64,000 bases of DNA from Methylocella silvestris (lineage in GTDB: Bacteria; Pseudomonadota; Alphaproteobacteria; Rhizobiales; Beijerinckiaceae), in contig NZ_PDZR01000006.1 of NCBI RefSeq assembly GCF_002891535.1, positions 62,001-126,000 of the forward strand, written 5' to 3'. Positions 49,861-58,507 of the stretch are shown piece by piece. Both the position numbers and the translations under genes were made by a program. The first letter of the stretch is position 1. Each line of letters starts with the position of its first letter. The notes under the pieces were generated by a model. The model was not told the DNA's origin and ran no database searches. It worked only from the letters and a program-made list of their open reading frames with translations.

Positions 49861-51075
49861 CTAGCGCTCCACTAGCGCGAAGCGGCGCCCGTAGAGGTTC
49901 ATGGCGAGCGAGGCGACGAGCGAGATCGCAAGATAGACCGCCATGGTGATGAAAATGACCTGCACGGCGGCGCCGGTCTGGTTCAGCACCGTTCCGGCGA
50001 AAACCTGCACAAGGTCCGGATAGCCGATGAAGACGGCGAGCGAAGAGTTCTTGATGAGGTTCAAATATTGGCTGGTCAGCAGCGGGACGATCAGGCGCAT
50101 CGCCTGCGGCGCGATGACGAGACGGTCGGCGTCGGCGCGGTCAAGGCCGATCGCCGCCGCCGCCTCGCGCTGGCCGCGCGGCACCGCCTCGACGCCGGCG
50201 CGCACGATCTCGGCGATGAACGCCGCCGTATAGAGGCTGAGGCCCAAAACAAGCGCGACGAATTCCGGCAGCAGCCGGACCCCGCCGACGAAATTGAAGC
50301 CCTTGAGTTCAGGCTGAACGAAGGCGACGGGCGTCCCCGCGCCGACGAAGGCCGCGAGCGGAAGAACGAGCAGCAGCGCCGCTGCGACGCCGCTGAAGAA
50401 TGCCCGCGAGGGGGTGGCGAATTTGATGCGTTTCGGCGTCAGGCGCATCGCGACCGCGGCGAGGAGGCTGACGCAGAGCGCCGCCACGAGCCACACGGCC
50501 CCAGCCTCGAACACCGGCGCCGGAGCGAACAGGCCGCGATTATTTAGAAACATCCCGAACGGCAGCGGCAGCGATTGCTTTGGCGAAGGCAGCGGCTTCA
50601 GAACGGCGTTGTACCAGAACAGAAGCTGCAGCAGCAAAGGCACGTTGCGTATCGCCTCGACATAGGCCATCGCCGTTTGGCCGACGATCCAGTTCTTCGA
50701 CAGCCGCGCGAAGCCGACGATAAAGCCGAGCACGGTCGCCAGCGCGAGGCTGACTGCAGCGACAAGCAACGTATTCAGCAGCCCGACGACAAAAGCGCGG
50801 CCATAGGTCGAGGCGGCGCTGTAGGGAATGAGGCTCTGATTGATGTCGAAGCCCGCAACCTTGCCGAGAAAGCTGAGGTCGGTGGCGATGCCGCGCGCCT
50901 CCATATTGGCGCGCACGTCGATGAAGGCGAAAATGGCGAGCGCGACAAAGGCGACGACGAAGGCGCTCTGCAGCAGGATGGCCCGCGCCTTGGCGTCGTA
51001 CCAGAACTCCAGCGCGGGATGGCGTCGAAGCTTCATCGCCTTGAAGGGGGAAAGTCCATCGCTCCCTGCCGTCAA
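49861..51075 (-). CDS. aapQ: Amino-acid ABC transporter permease AapQ
   Basis: Partner permease of AapM in the same importer. The 404-residue chain begins from a TTG at 51075; MKLRRHPALEFW at 51036 is an alternative start. It has an extended N-terminal region typical of AapQ and a permease core with the EAA loop IVRAGVEAVPRGQREAAAAI. It lies 9 bases after aapJ. Confidence 0.92.
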   Translation of the reverse strand: MTAGSDGLSPFKAMKLRRHPALEFWYDAKARAILLQSAFVVAFVALAIFAFIDVRANMEARGIATDLSFLGKVAGFDINQSLIPYSAASTYGRAFVVGLLNTLLVAAVSLALATVLGFIVGFARLSKNWIVGQTAMAYVEAIRNVPLLLQLLFWYNAVLKPLPSPKQSLPLPFGMFLNNRGLFAPAPVFEAGAVWLVAALCVSLLAAVAMRLTPKRIKFATPSRAFFSGVAAALLLVLPLAAFVGAGTPVAFVQPELKGFNFVGGVRLLPEFVALVLGLSLYTAAFIAEIVRAGVEAVPRGQREAAAAIGLDRADADRLVIAPQAMRLIVPLLTSQYLNLIKNSSLAVFIGYPDLVQVFAGTVLNQTGAAVQVIFITMAVYLAISLVASLAMNLYGRRFALVER

Positions 51076-51084
51076 ATTCTGCGC

Positions 51085-52107
51085 CTATCGGATCGGCGGA
51101 GCGTATTGCAACCCGCCTTTGGTCCAGAGCGCATTGATGCCCCGCTTGATTTTCAAAGGCGAGCCTTCGCCGAGATTGCGATCGAAAATTTCGCCGTAAT
51201 TGCCGACATGCTTGACGATGCGATAGGCCCAGTCCGCGCCGAGCCCGAGCCCTTCGCCGAAATTGCCTTCAAAACCGAGCAGCCGCCTCACCTCGGGCCG
51301 ATCGGATTTGGCCTTTTCGTCAACATTCTTCGCATTGACGCCGAGTTCTTCCGCATTGACGAGGGCGTACAGGGTCCATTTGACGAGGTTGAACCATTCG
51401 TCGTCGCCCTGACGCACGGCCGGGCCGAGCGGCTCCTTCGAGATGATTTCCGGCAACACCACGCTGTCTTCGGGGTCGGTCAGACGCTGGCGCTCGACAT
51501 AGAGCCCAGAGGCGTCGGTCGTATAGGCGTCACACCGGCCGCCCTCATAGGCGCGCACCGCCTCCTCGGCATTGGCGAAATTGACCGGCTCATATTTCAT
51601 ATTGTTGCCGCGGAAGAAATCCGCGAGATTCAGCTCCGTCGTGGTGCCCTGCTGGACGCAGATCGAGGCCCCGGACAATTCGAGCGCGGAGGAAAGATTG
51701 AGCTTCTTGCGCACGAGAAAGCCCTGTCCGTCGTAATAGGAGATCCCGGCGAAGAGAAACCCCTGCCCCGTCTCGCGCGACAGCGTCCAGGTCGTGTTTC
51801 GCGAGAGCAGATCAACCTCGCCTGACTGCAGGGCGGTGAAGCGGTCCTTGGCGCTCAGCGCGATGAATTTGACCTTGGTCGGGTCATTGAAGATGGCGGC
51901 GGCGACCGCTCGGCAGAAATCGACGTCAAATCCCGTCCAGCCGCCCTTATCGTCGGGCAGGCCGAAACCCGGGACGCCGGGATTGGAGCCACAGATCAAA
52001 AACCCTCGCTTTTGCACCTGATCGAGCAGGCTCGCCTGCGCCCCCTGCGCACAGCCGATCATGAGCCCGAGCGCAAAAAGAGTCCTGACGACGTTCATTT
52101 TGAACAT
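51085..52107 (-). CDS. aapJ: Amino-acid ABC transporter periplasmic binding protein AapJ
   Basis: Solute-binding protein of the general L-amino-acid importer. The ATG at 52107 gives 340 residues with a signal peptide (FKMNVVRTLFALGLMIGCAQ). The mature part opens LLDQVQKRGFLICGSNPGVP and contains GGWTGFDVDFCRAVAAA and SREPLGPAVRQGDDEW-like motifs (SKEPLGPAVRQGDDEWF). It is the first gene of the operon, which is the usual gene order in rhizobia. Confidence 0.94.
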   Translation of the reverse strand: MFKMNVVRTLFALGLMIGCAQGAQASLLDQVQKRGFLICGSNPGVPGFGLPDDKGGWTGFDVDFCRAVAAAIFNDPTKVKFIALSAKDRFTALQSGEVDLLSRNTTWTLSRETGQGFLFAGISYYDGQGFLVRKKLNLSSALELSGASICVQQGTTTELNLADFFRGNNMKYEPVNFANAEEAVRAYEGGRCDAYTTDASGLYVERQRLTDPEDSVVLPEIISKEPLGPAVRQGDDEWFNLVKWTLYALVNAEELGVNAKNVDEKAKSDRPEVRRLLGFEGNFGEGLGLGADWAYRIVKHVGNYGEIFDRNLGEGSPLKIKRGINALWTKGGLQYAPPIR

Positions 52108-52366
52108 GCGAAACCATTCCAGAATTGATCCCGCGCGCCGGCGCTTCAAAGGCAGGCCCGCAGACGCAACTAGAGGGCTTTGCGGAAACGGGTCAAGAGC
52201 GTCGGCCCAAGAGGCCAAACAGAGGCCCGCCCGGCGGCTCGGCGCAGGGCTGCTTTGCGGCCTCGCGGCCCTCATGAGCGCATGCGCGATTCATGAACAA
52301 TGGCGCAATGCGCGCTAAAGTCCGCCGGAAACGGCTAATTTCCGCTTAAAAGGCGGGCGGGCGCCG

Positions 52367-53758
52367 TCAGAACGGCGCGTCAATGTCGACGACGTCGATC
52401 AGCTTGTGATTGACGAACTCCTTGATGCCAAGGCCGATCAGTTCGCGGCCGTAGCCGGAGCGGCGGACGCCGCCGAAAGGAAGATCTGCCTTCACCATCG
52501 TTGGATGATTGACGAAAACCATGCCGGTCGAAATTTTCCGCGCGACCTCGGCGCCATGCTTCGGGTCGGAGGTGAATACCGAGCCGCCGAGCCCATACGG
52601 GGAATCATTGGCGATGCGCACGGCGTCGTCTTCGTCCCTGGCGCGGAACATCATGGACACCGGACCGAAGAACTCCCAGTAGCGGGCCGGATTGTCCTCC
52701 GTGAAATCGGTGAGGATCGTCGGCTGCACGAAAGCGCCCTGATTGGGAACGCTGGGTCCGACCTCAGTCGCCGTCGCGCCATGGCCGACCGCCTCACGGA
52801 TCTTGTCCTTCACCTCATCGGCCGCGCCCTGCGACGACAGGGGCGCGAGGGTCGTGCGGTCATCAAAGGGATCGCCCGCGCGCAAACCGGCCACCCCCGC
52901 CTTGTAGCGATCAAGGAAGCTTTCATAGACATCGTCGACGACGATCATGCGCTTGGAGGAAACGCAGACCTGTCCTCCGTTCCAATGGCGCCCGAACACG
53001 GCCCATTTCGCCGTCTTGTCGAGATCGGCGTCCGCCAGCACGACGAAGGCGTCGGCGCCGCCAAGCTCCATCGTCGATTTTTTCAGCGCCTTGCCCGCCT
53101 GGGCCGCAACGACGGAGCCGGCGGCCTCGGACCCTGTCAGCGCGACGCCATGGACGCGCGGATCGTTGAGGATCAGCTCGATCTGGGAGCGGGTGGCGTA
53201 AAGGTTCTTGAAGGCTCCGTCGGGCAGGCCGGCGGCGCGCATCAAATTCTCGAAGGCGGCGGCGCTCTGGGGCACGTTGGAGGCGTGCTTGAGCAGCATC
53301 GTATTGCCGGCCGACAGTTGCGGCGCAAGAATGCGGGCGATCTGATAATAGGGGAAATTCCACGGCTCGATGGCGAGCAGCACGCCAAGCGGCTCATGCA
53401 CGAGGATCGCTTCGCCCTCGGCGGGATCGGCAACCGGAAGCTTTTCCGGCGCCAGCAGCTTTTCGGCGTTCACAGCATAATATTCGAAGATGGCGGCGGA
53501 TAGCTCGACCTCCGCCCTGGCCTCCGAGAACAACTTGCCCATTTCGAGCGTCAGCAGCCGGGCGTAGGCGTCGCTCTCCTTGCGCAAATTATTGGCCGCG
53601 CTCTGGATGATTTTGGCGCGGCGGGCGAAAGGAACGTCCTTCCATGACAGAAAGGCTGCGTGGGCGTTCTCTATGGCCCTCTCGACTTCGGCGTCGGCGG
53701 CGTCGGGAAAAGTCTCCAGGGTTTCGCCGGTGTAGGGATTTATGGATGCATAGGCCAC
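52367..53758 (-). CDS. NAD(P)-dependent succinate-semialdehyde-type aldehyde dehydrogenase
   Basis: A 463-residue aldehyde dehydrogenase. The GTG at 53758 follows AGGAGG by 8 bases (MAYASINPYTGETLETF). The catalytic Glu lies in ELGGADAFVV and the catalytic Cys in GGQVCVSSKR. The start resembles the GabD/Sad group that oxidises succinate semialdehyde, but the substrate is not certain. It sits between the aap operon and metC and is transcribed in the same direction as aapJ. Confidence 0.88.
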   Translation of the reverse strand: MAYASINPYTGETLETFPDAADAEVERAIENAHAAFLSWKDVPFARRAKIIQSAANNLRKESDAYARLLTLEMGKLFSEARAEVELSAAIFEYYAVNAEKLLAPEKLPVADPAEGEAILVHEPLGVLLAIEPWNFPYYQIARILAPQLSAGNTMLLKHASNVPQSAAAFENLMRAAGLPDGAFKNLYATRSQIELILNDPRVHGVALTGSEAAGSVVAAQAGKALKKSTMELGGADAFVVLADADLDKTAKWAVFGRHWNGGQVCVSSKRMIVVDDVYESFLDRYKAGVAGLRAGDPFDDRTTLAPLSSQGAADEVKDKIREAVGHGATATEVGPSVPNQGAFVQPTILTDFTEDNPARYWEFFGPVSMMFRARDEDDAVRIANDSPYGLGGSVFTSDPKHGAEVARKISTGMVFVNHPTMVKADLPFGGVRRSGYGRELIGLGIKEFVNHKLIDVVDIDAPF

Positions 53759-54088
53759 GATAGATCCTCCTCTGGCTGGCGCGGGACCCCCGCGCAGGTC
53801 GCCGGTCCGATGCGCCCTTGATGGGCTTCGACCTGACCACCGGCGCCGCGGTTTGCAAGGCGTGATTGCTCTCGCCATTCCAAAGCATGGTCATTTATGC
53901 TTGATCTGAGATCGAAGCGTGCAGACGGCCATCGCCAACGCTCACCCGAGCCAGTAATTAAACCCCTGTTTAAATGCTATTTCTTGACGCCAGACGGCGC
54001 TTTTTCTTGAAATGCGCTGAAGCGTGATCTTGACGTCTGCCGCGGCGCGACAACAATTTGCGGCGCATCAACGCCCGATTGGACGAGA
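53759..54088. other. Divergent promoter region of the dehydrogenase and metC
   Basis: These 330 bases hold both promoters and an inverted repeat described separately. TTGACG near 53984 and the T-rich stretch after it could serve as a metC promoter. I found no SAM-II or SAM riboswitch core (no GCTAAA-type tail or matching pseudoknot). No gene is seen. Confidence 0.5.
53958..53973. promoter_or_regulatory. Palindrome TTAAAC-N4-GTTTAA, possible operator
   Basis: A perfect 6-bp inverted repeat (ttaaac ccct gtttaa) in the AT-rich part of the dehydrogenase/metC intergenic region. It is about 115 bases before the metC ATG. The spacing does not match the CtrA pattern TTAA-N7-TTAA exactly. The cognate factor is unknown. 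Confidence 0.4.
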
Positions 54089-55276
54089 ATGACCGAACCA
54101 ACCAAAATCGATCACGAAGCGCTGAAGACCCGGACGAAGCTTGTCTATGCCGGCCGCCGCCCGTCGGAGCAATTCGGCTTCGTCAATACGCCGGTCTATC
54201 GCGGCTCGACCGTGCTTTTTCCAAGCTATCACGACCTCGTGACCCGCAATGCGCCTTTCACCTATGGCACGTCCGGCTCGCCGACGACCAAGGCGCTGAC
54301 CGACGCATGGACCGAGCTTAGCGGGGCCGCCGGCGCGGCGCTCGCCCCGACGGGGCTCGCCGCCATCACGCTGGCGCTCCTGACCGCGGTCAAAGCCGGC
54401 GACCACATCCTCGTCACCGATTCGATCTATCGGCCCTCACGTATTTTCTGCGACGGCGTGCTCGCGCGGCTCGGGGTGGAGACGACCTATTTTGATCCGC
54501 TGATCGGCGCCGGGATCGAGCATCTGATCCGGCCGAACACCAGCGTCATCTTCCTCGAGACGCCTGGATCGCAAAGCTTCGAACTGCCCGACGTTCCGGC
54601 GATCTTCGCCATCGCGCGGGCTAGGGGAGTTTGCGCGATCCTCGACAACACCTGGGCGACGCCTTTGTTCTTCCCGCCGCATGAGCGCGGCGCCGACATG
54701 GCAATCGAGGCCGGCACCAAATATCTCTCCGGCCATTCGGACCTCTTGCTCGGCCTCATCTCGGCGACGGAAGAATGGCTGCCGCGCCTCGCGGCCACCG
54801 CCGACGCCTTCGCCATGTGCCCCGGGCCGGAGGATGTTTTTCTCGCCCTGCGCGGATTGCGCACGCTGGAACTGCGTCTGCGCGAGGCGCAGTCGCAAGG
54901 GCTCGCCATGGCGCGATGGCTGGAAGCACGCCCGGAAATCGCAAAGGTGCTACATCCGGCGCTGCCTTCCTGCCCAGGCCACGCGTTGTGGAAGCGCGAT
55001 TTTACCGGCTCGACGGGCCTGTTTTCCGTGCTGCTCAATCCCTTTCCGCAAAAGGCGGTCGCCGCCATGCTGGACGGGCTGGAACTGTTCGGCATGGGAT
55101 TTTCGTGGGGCGGCTTCGAGAGCCTGGTCATCCCGTTCGACTGCCGCGCCTATCGCACCGCGACGTTGTGGACATCGCCCGGACCGGCGCTGCGCTTCAA
55201 CATCGGGCTCGAGGACGTCGACGACCTCAAGGCCGACCTCGAGCGGGGCTTCGAGCGGCTGCGCGCGGCAAGCTGA
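54089..55276 (+). CDS. metC: Cystathionine beta-lyase
   Basis: PLP enzyme that cleaves cystathionine to homocysteine, pyruvate and ammonia. The 395-residue chain has the family start (KTRTKLVYAGRRPSEQFGFV) and the PLP lysine in GTKYLSGHSDLLLG. The substrate-side motif PRALRFNIGLED-like region (GPALRFNIGLEDVDD) closes the C-terminus. In rhizobia metC is often next to the aap operon, as here. Confidence 0.93.
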   Translation: MTEPTKIDHEALKTRTKLVYAGRRPSEQFGFVNTPVYRGSTVLFPSYHDLVTRNAPFTYGTSGSPTTKALTDAWTELSGAAGAALAPTGLAAITLALLTAVKAGDHILVTDSIYRPSRIFCDGVLARLGVETTYFDPLIGAGIEHLIRPNTSVIFLETPGSQSFELPDVPAIFAIARARGVCAILDNTWATPLFFPPHERGADMAIEAGTKYLSGHSDLLLGLISATEEWLPRLAATADAFAMCPGPEDVFLALRGLRTLELRLREAQSQGLAMARWLEARPEIAKVLHPALPSCPGHALWKRDFTGSTGLFSVLLNPFPQKAVAAMLDGLELFGMGFSWGGFESLVIPFDCRAYRTATLWTSPGPALRFNIGLEDVDDLKADLERGFERLRAAS

Positions 55277-55347
55277 AGGCGCGCGCTTGCCCTCGTCGCG
55301 CGGTTGTGGGCACATTCTGGCAAAATCGATAAGGAGAACCGGCCGGC

Positions 55348-56151
55348 ATGCATACGCTGCGGCTCGCGCTGCTTGGCCTCGCCGCATGTGTCGCGATCAT
55401 CCTTGGCTGGGCCTACTGGCATGAGGCCGCGCGCGGGCCGGCCTCGGTACGCGTCGCCGAGCGTCAGGCCTCGCCGCAGGAGATTGCCGCCATGCGCCGG
55501 GCGATCGAACGGACGGTCGCCGGAACCCCCGATTATTCCGGTTTCTTCGAGGCGCTGAAAGCGGGTTTCCCCGCCGAATATGAAGCCTTTCTCGTCAGCG
55601 CCGCGGAGCGCGCGGCCAATGCGGGCGAGAGCTCCAGCGCCGACGCGCTAATGATCGAGGCCGCGCGCGGCTTGCGGCGCTCGCATGGGATCCTCGCAGC
55701 GAAGGCGGACGGTCCGACGCTCGATCGGTATTTCGACGCCAGATACGCCATGCTCCATGCGCTGGCCGCAAATGATCAGGCGCTGTGCGTCGCTTTCCTC
55801 TATGGCGGCGGCCGCGCCGATTTCACGGGTTTTACGCGCGATCATCGCACTTTGCTCGCCGCGCTCGCCGCGGCAGGCCTCGACGCCATCAGCGACGGCA
55901 AGGATAAAAGAGGCGACCGTGAGCGGCCGACCGAGGAGGATTTCCACACGCTGGAGAATGCGCTACGCGCGCAAGGCGTCTCCAACGCCGCAATCACGAC
56001 GCTGCTTGACGGCAAGGTTTTAAACCCGCCGCTGAGCGACGGCGAAATGTGTCAGGCGGGCGAAACCTATCTCAAAACGCTCGCCGCTTTGCCGGAGGCG
56101 CCGCGACGGCGCATCTACGGCTTTGCCATTGAATTGATGGCGCGTTCCTGA
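55348..56151 (+). CDS. Membrane-anchored protein, unknown function
   Basis: A 267-residue protein behind AAGGAG. One N-terminal hydrophobic helix (about residues 3-24, LRLALLGLAACVAIILGWAY) anchors a mostly helical soluble region. Two cysteines lie in ALCVAFLYGGG and GEMCQAG. The gene is 71 bases after metC and may be cotranscribed. I do not recognise a named family. Confidence 0.65.
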   Translation: MHTLRLALLGLAACVAIILGWAYWHEAARGPASVRVAERQASPQEIAAMRRAIERTVAGTPDYSGFFEALKAGFPAEYEAFLVSAAERAANAGESSSADALMIEAARGLRRSHGILAAKADGPTLDRYFDARYAMLHALAANDQALCVAFLYGGGRADFTGFTRDHRTLLAALAAAGLDAISDGKDKRGDRERPTEEDFHTLENALRAQGVSNAAITTLLDGKVLNPPLSDGEMCQAGETYLKTLAALPEAPRRRIYGFAIELMARS

Positions 56152-56372
56152 TCCGCAAAAATCCCAAGCCCCAAACACCCAATCCATAAAATCAGGCGGC
56201 GCCGATAGCGCCTGCGCGCTTATCGCGATTGGCGGGCAAGGCCTGCCGCCCTTAATCACGTTCGCGCGATGAGACGCTTCTGCTATTGCCAATCTCAATA
56301 TGACCGTTCATATTACTCGCCACAGAGAGAGCGGGGAACCCCGTCCTGCAGCGAAATGAAAGAGCAACGATC

Positions 56373-56693
56373 ATGAGCGCTTCAAAAAATATCATCCGGG
56401 CCATCACCATCCTGGCCTTCGGCGCCATTGCCCAGCAGACCGCCACCGCAGGCGTCAGCTATCCAGGGCAGTCCTTTGTGGACCGGGTGTCGGGAGCTTC
56501 GCCCACTGCGACCGTCGATGGCCGACAGCTCGCCGCTCCGCAGACCGGCGGCGCCATCGATCCCAGCTCTTACTATGGCGAATATAACACCGGAGCAGGC
56601 GCCGGAAGCAGCAACATTTTCGTCCGGACCCAGGGTCAGGGCTTTGCCGAACGGGCTGGCTTTGGCGGCGTCAACGGCAGCGCCTCCCGCTAA
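56373..56693 (+). CDS. Small exported protein, unknown function
   Basis: A 106-residue protein with a signal peptide (IIRAITILAFGAIAQQTATA) and an AAAGAG ribosome binding site. The mature part is Gly/Ser-rich (GAGAGSSNIFVRTQGQGFAE) with no Cys. It stands alone. Confidence 0.6.
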   Translation: MSASKNIIRAITILAFGAIAQQTATAGVSYPGQSFVDRVSGASPTATVDGRQLAAPQTGGAIDPSSYYGEYNTGAGAGSSNIFVRTQGQGFAERAGFGGVNGSASR

Positions 56694-57036
56694 AGCAGGC
56701 CTGCGGTCATGAAAACGAAGCACGCAGGCATGCCAGCTTGCGTGCGACAATATGTCCGGTCACATACATCGCCGAATGATAATGGCGGCAGGCAATCGCC
56801 TGAGTGAGCCTGGGCAAGGGCCCGACCGTGAAGTCGCCCAGAAAAGGCCACGCCTGAGGCCCATGTGGCGCGACCTTCGCCGTATCAACGCCGCATCTTG
56901 AGGTTCCCATAGTTTCCGTCCGTTCGCGCATGCCGCTGCGACGCTGCAATTCTCGGGCGCCGTGAAACCGCGCCGAGATTGAGGCGTTAAAGTGCAGTGT
57001 CATGCTCCTGCGAAACGCGGCAGGGGGGAATCGGGG
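56694..57036. other. Intergenic stretch with no supported gene
   Basis: These 343 bases lack a convincing coding frame. A minus-strand frame across 56707-57099 has no ribosome binding site and overlaps the next gene. Around 56735-56750 gcacgcaggcatgccagcttgcgtgc forms a hairpin (gcacgca/tgcgtgc), which could end the preceding transcript. Confidence 0.45.
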
Positions 57037-57267
57037 ATGCTGCACAAAATCGGGAACCTCAGGGCGCGGCGCGAGGAAATCGCGCTGCTCGTACGACATT
57101 CCGAAGATGATTTGACGGAAGCGAGAAATTCACCGGCCCTTGGCGGCCGCAGCCGTTCAATCCTCCTGCAACTCGAACGCAGGCTTCACGCGAATCGCAA
57201 GGATCTCGCGGCGCTTGACGCACAGCTTGCAACGGCGCCCAAGTCGTCGGAAGCGGTCGAAAGATAG
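57037..57267 (+). CDS. Small helical protein, unknown function
   Basis: A 76-residue protein. The ATG at 57037 is preferred over 56992 because a long G-run sits upstream. The sequence (IGNLRARREEIALLVRHSED, then RSRSILLQLERRLHANRKDLAALDAQLA) is strongly amphipathic and probably a coiled coil. No signal peptide. It converges on the DUF2157-like gene. Confidence 0.55.
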   Translation: MLHKIGNLRARREEIALLVRHSEDDLTEARNSPALGGRSRSILLQLERRLHANRKDLAALDAQLATAPKSSEAVER

Positions 57268-57274
57268 AGCAAAA

Positions 57275-58366
57275 TCAAGCCTCTGGCCGCAACTGTTGCA
57301 GCGCCGGCGGCGCATTGGCGTCGATCCAGCCGTCTATCGCGCCGATTTTCCTGTGCAACGCGATGCCAAGCCCAATAATGGCGAGACCGAGAGCCGACAG
57401 CGCGAAGGAAAAAAGTACGACGTGATCGAAAACGTCATAGGCGAGATGCCCAAGGTAGATGCTGACGCCGAGCGCGCCAAACACCGCATAGACGCGCCGG
57501 CGCACGAACACCGCGAAGAAGACGAGCGCGACATTGATGAGGCAATAGGTTAGCGCGAGCCATTCGCCCGAACTGGCGCGGAAGGTGAGGCCGCCCCAGA
57601 AGGCGGCGGCGGCGGCAAGATGCAGCCAGAAGGCAAAATCCCCCGCCGGGCGCCATTTGACGTCGACGAACCAGGCGACGCCGATCAGCGCGAGGCCGAA
57701 CCAGAGCGAGACCTCCCGCCGCAGTTCATATTCGTCGTAACGGCCATGCGTCAGCAGCGCGCCAAGGTCCATCGACATGAACCAGAGCGCGACCGCCGCG
57801 ATCATCGTCAGGAACGCAAAGGGAAAGAAGCGCAGCGCAAGCAGCGTCGCCGCGACGGCGCCGAGCTCCATAAAGAGCCAGTTGCCGTTGATGAGGGGGA
57901 CGAAATCGCCATAGGCGTGGCTGCCAGTCGCCTCTTCGCTCCAAAGGCCGAACGATTCCTGCAGGCCCCATATCGCCATCGGCGTCATGGCGACGGCGAT
58001 GGTGATCGCAAGTCCGCCAGGGATTTTGAGATCCTTGCGGCGCCAAAGATGATCGCCAAGAAAAACGAAGAAGGCCGCGTAGCAGACCGCGACCAGGGCC
58101 AGCCCCGGACCCCCAAGCGCGTTGAACGCCTCGTTGATGAACACGGCCATCGCCGCAATAATGACAAGGGCGCCGGCGTACCAGAGCAGATGGATGACGT
58201 CGAACCGCGCCGGTTCGGCCGCCGCCGTCAAACGCTCTTGGCCCTGCGGCTGTTGCTCTTGCTCCCTTTGTGCTCGGCCGAGCAGGAAGGCGCCGAGGCG
58301 CTGATAATCGCTCTCGGAAAGAACGCCGGCGGCGCGCGCGGCGGAAAGATCATCCTCGGTGAACAA
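57275..58366 (-). CDS. Polytopic membrane protein, DUF2157-like
   Basis: A 363-residue protein. A TTG at 58366 after AAGGAG is preferred; the frame extends to 58453. A soluble N-terminal part of about 50 residues (FTEDDLSAARAAGVLSESDY) is followed by about ten hydrophobic segments, such as VIHLLWYAGALVIIAAMAVF. This layout matches DUF2157 membrane proteins. Function is unknown. Confidence 0.72.
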   Translation of the reverse strand: MFTEDDLSAARAAGVLSESDYQRLGAFLLGRAQREQEQQPQGQERLTAAAEPARFDVIHLLWYAGALVIIAAMAVFINEAFNALGGPGLALVAVCYAAFFVFLGDHLWRRKDLKIPGGLAITIAVAMTPMAIWGLQESFGLWSEEATGSHAYGDFVPLINGNWLFMELGAVAATLLALRFFPFAFLTMIAAVALWFMSMDLGALLTHGRYDEYELRREVSLWFGLALIGVAWFVDVKWRPAGDFAFWLHLAAAAAFWGGLTFRASSGEWLALTYCLINVALVFFAVFVRRRVYAVFGALGVSIYLGHLAYDVFDHVVLFSFALSALGLAIIGLGIALHRKIGAIDGWIDANAPPALQQLRPEA

Positions 58367-58451
58367 GCTGTCAGCTCCTTGCGCCGGCCATGGCGGGCCT
58401 GCTTGTTCAGCTTTTTGCGACAATGAACGATATGCGCAAGCGCACACGCGC

Positions 58452-58477
58452 AAAAAAGCCGGCGCGCGCGCCGGCTT
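58452..58477 (-). terminator. Rho-independent terminator of ftfL
   Basis: A 22-base perfect palindrome (aagccggcg cgcg cgccggctt) is followed on the minus strand by six T. It lies about 30 bases past the ftfL stop and closes the serine-cycle cluster. Confidence 0.9.
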
Positions 58478-58507
58478 GATGTTGGGCCCATGTGGGTCGG
58501 AAGCGCT

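Noticed and set aside
53759-54088. Possible SAM riboswitch upstream of metC
   Set aside because: The region lacks a conserved SAM-II core with its A-rich tail near the start codon, and no SAM-I four-way junction can be drawn.
56707-57099. Minus-strand frame of 130 codons between small exported-protein genes
   Set aside because: There is no ribosome binding site, and it overlaps the start of the plus-strand coiled-coil gene. No family resemblance was found.
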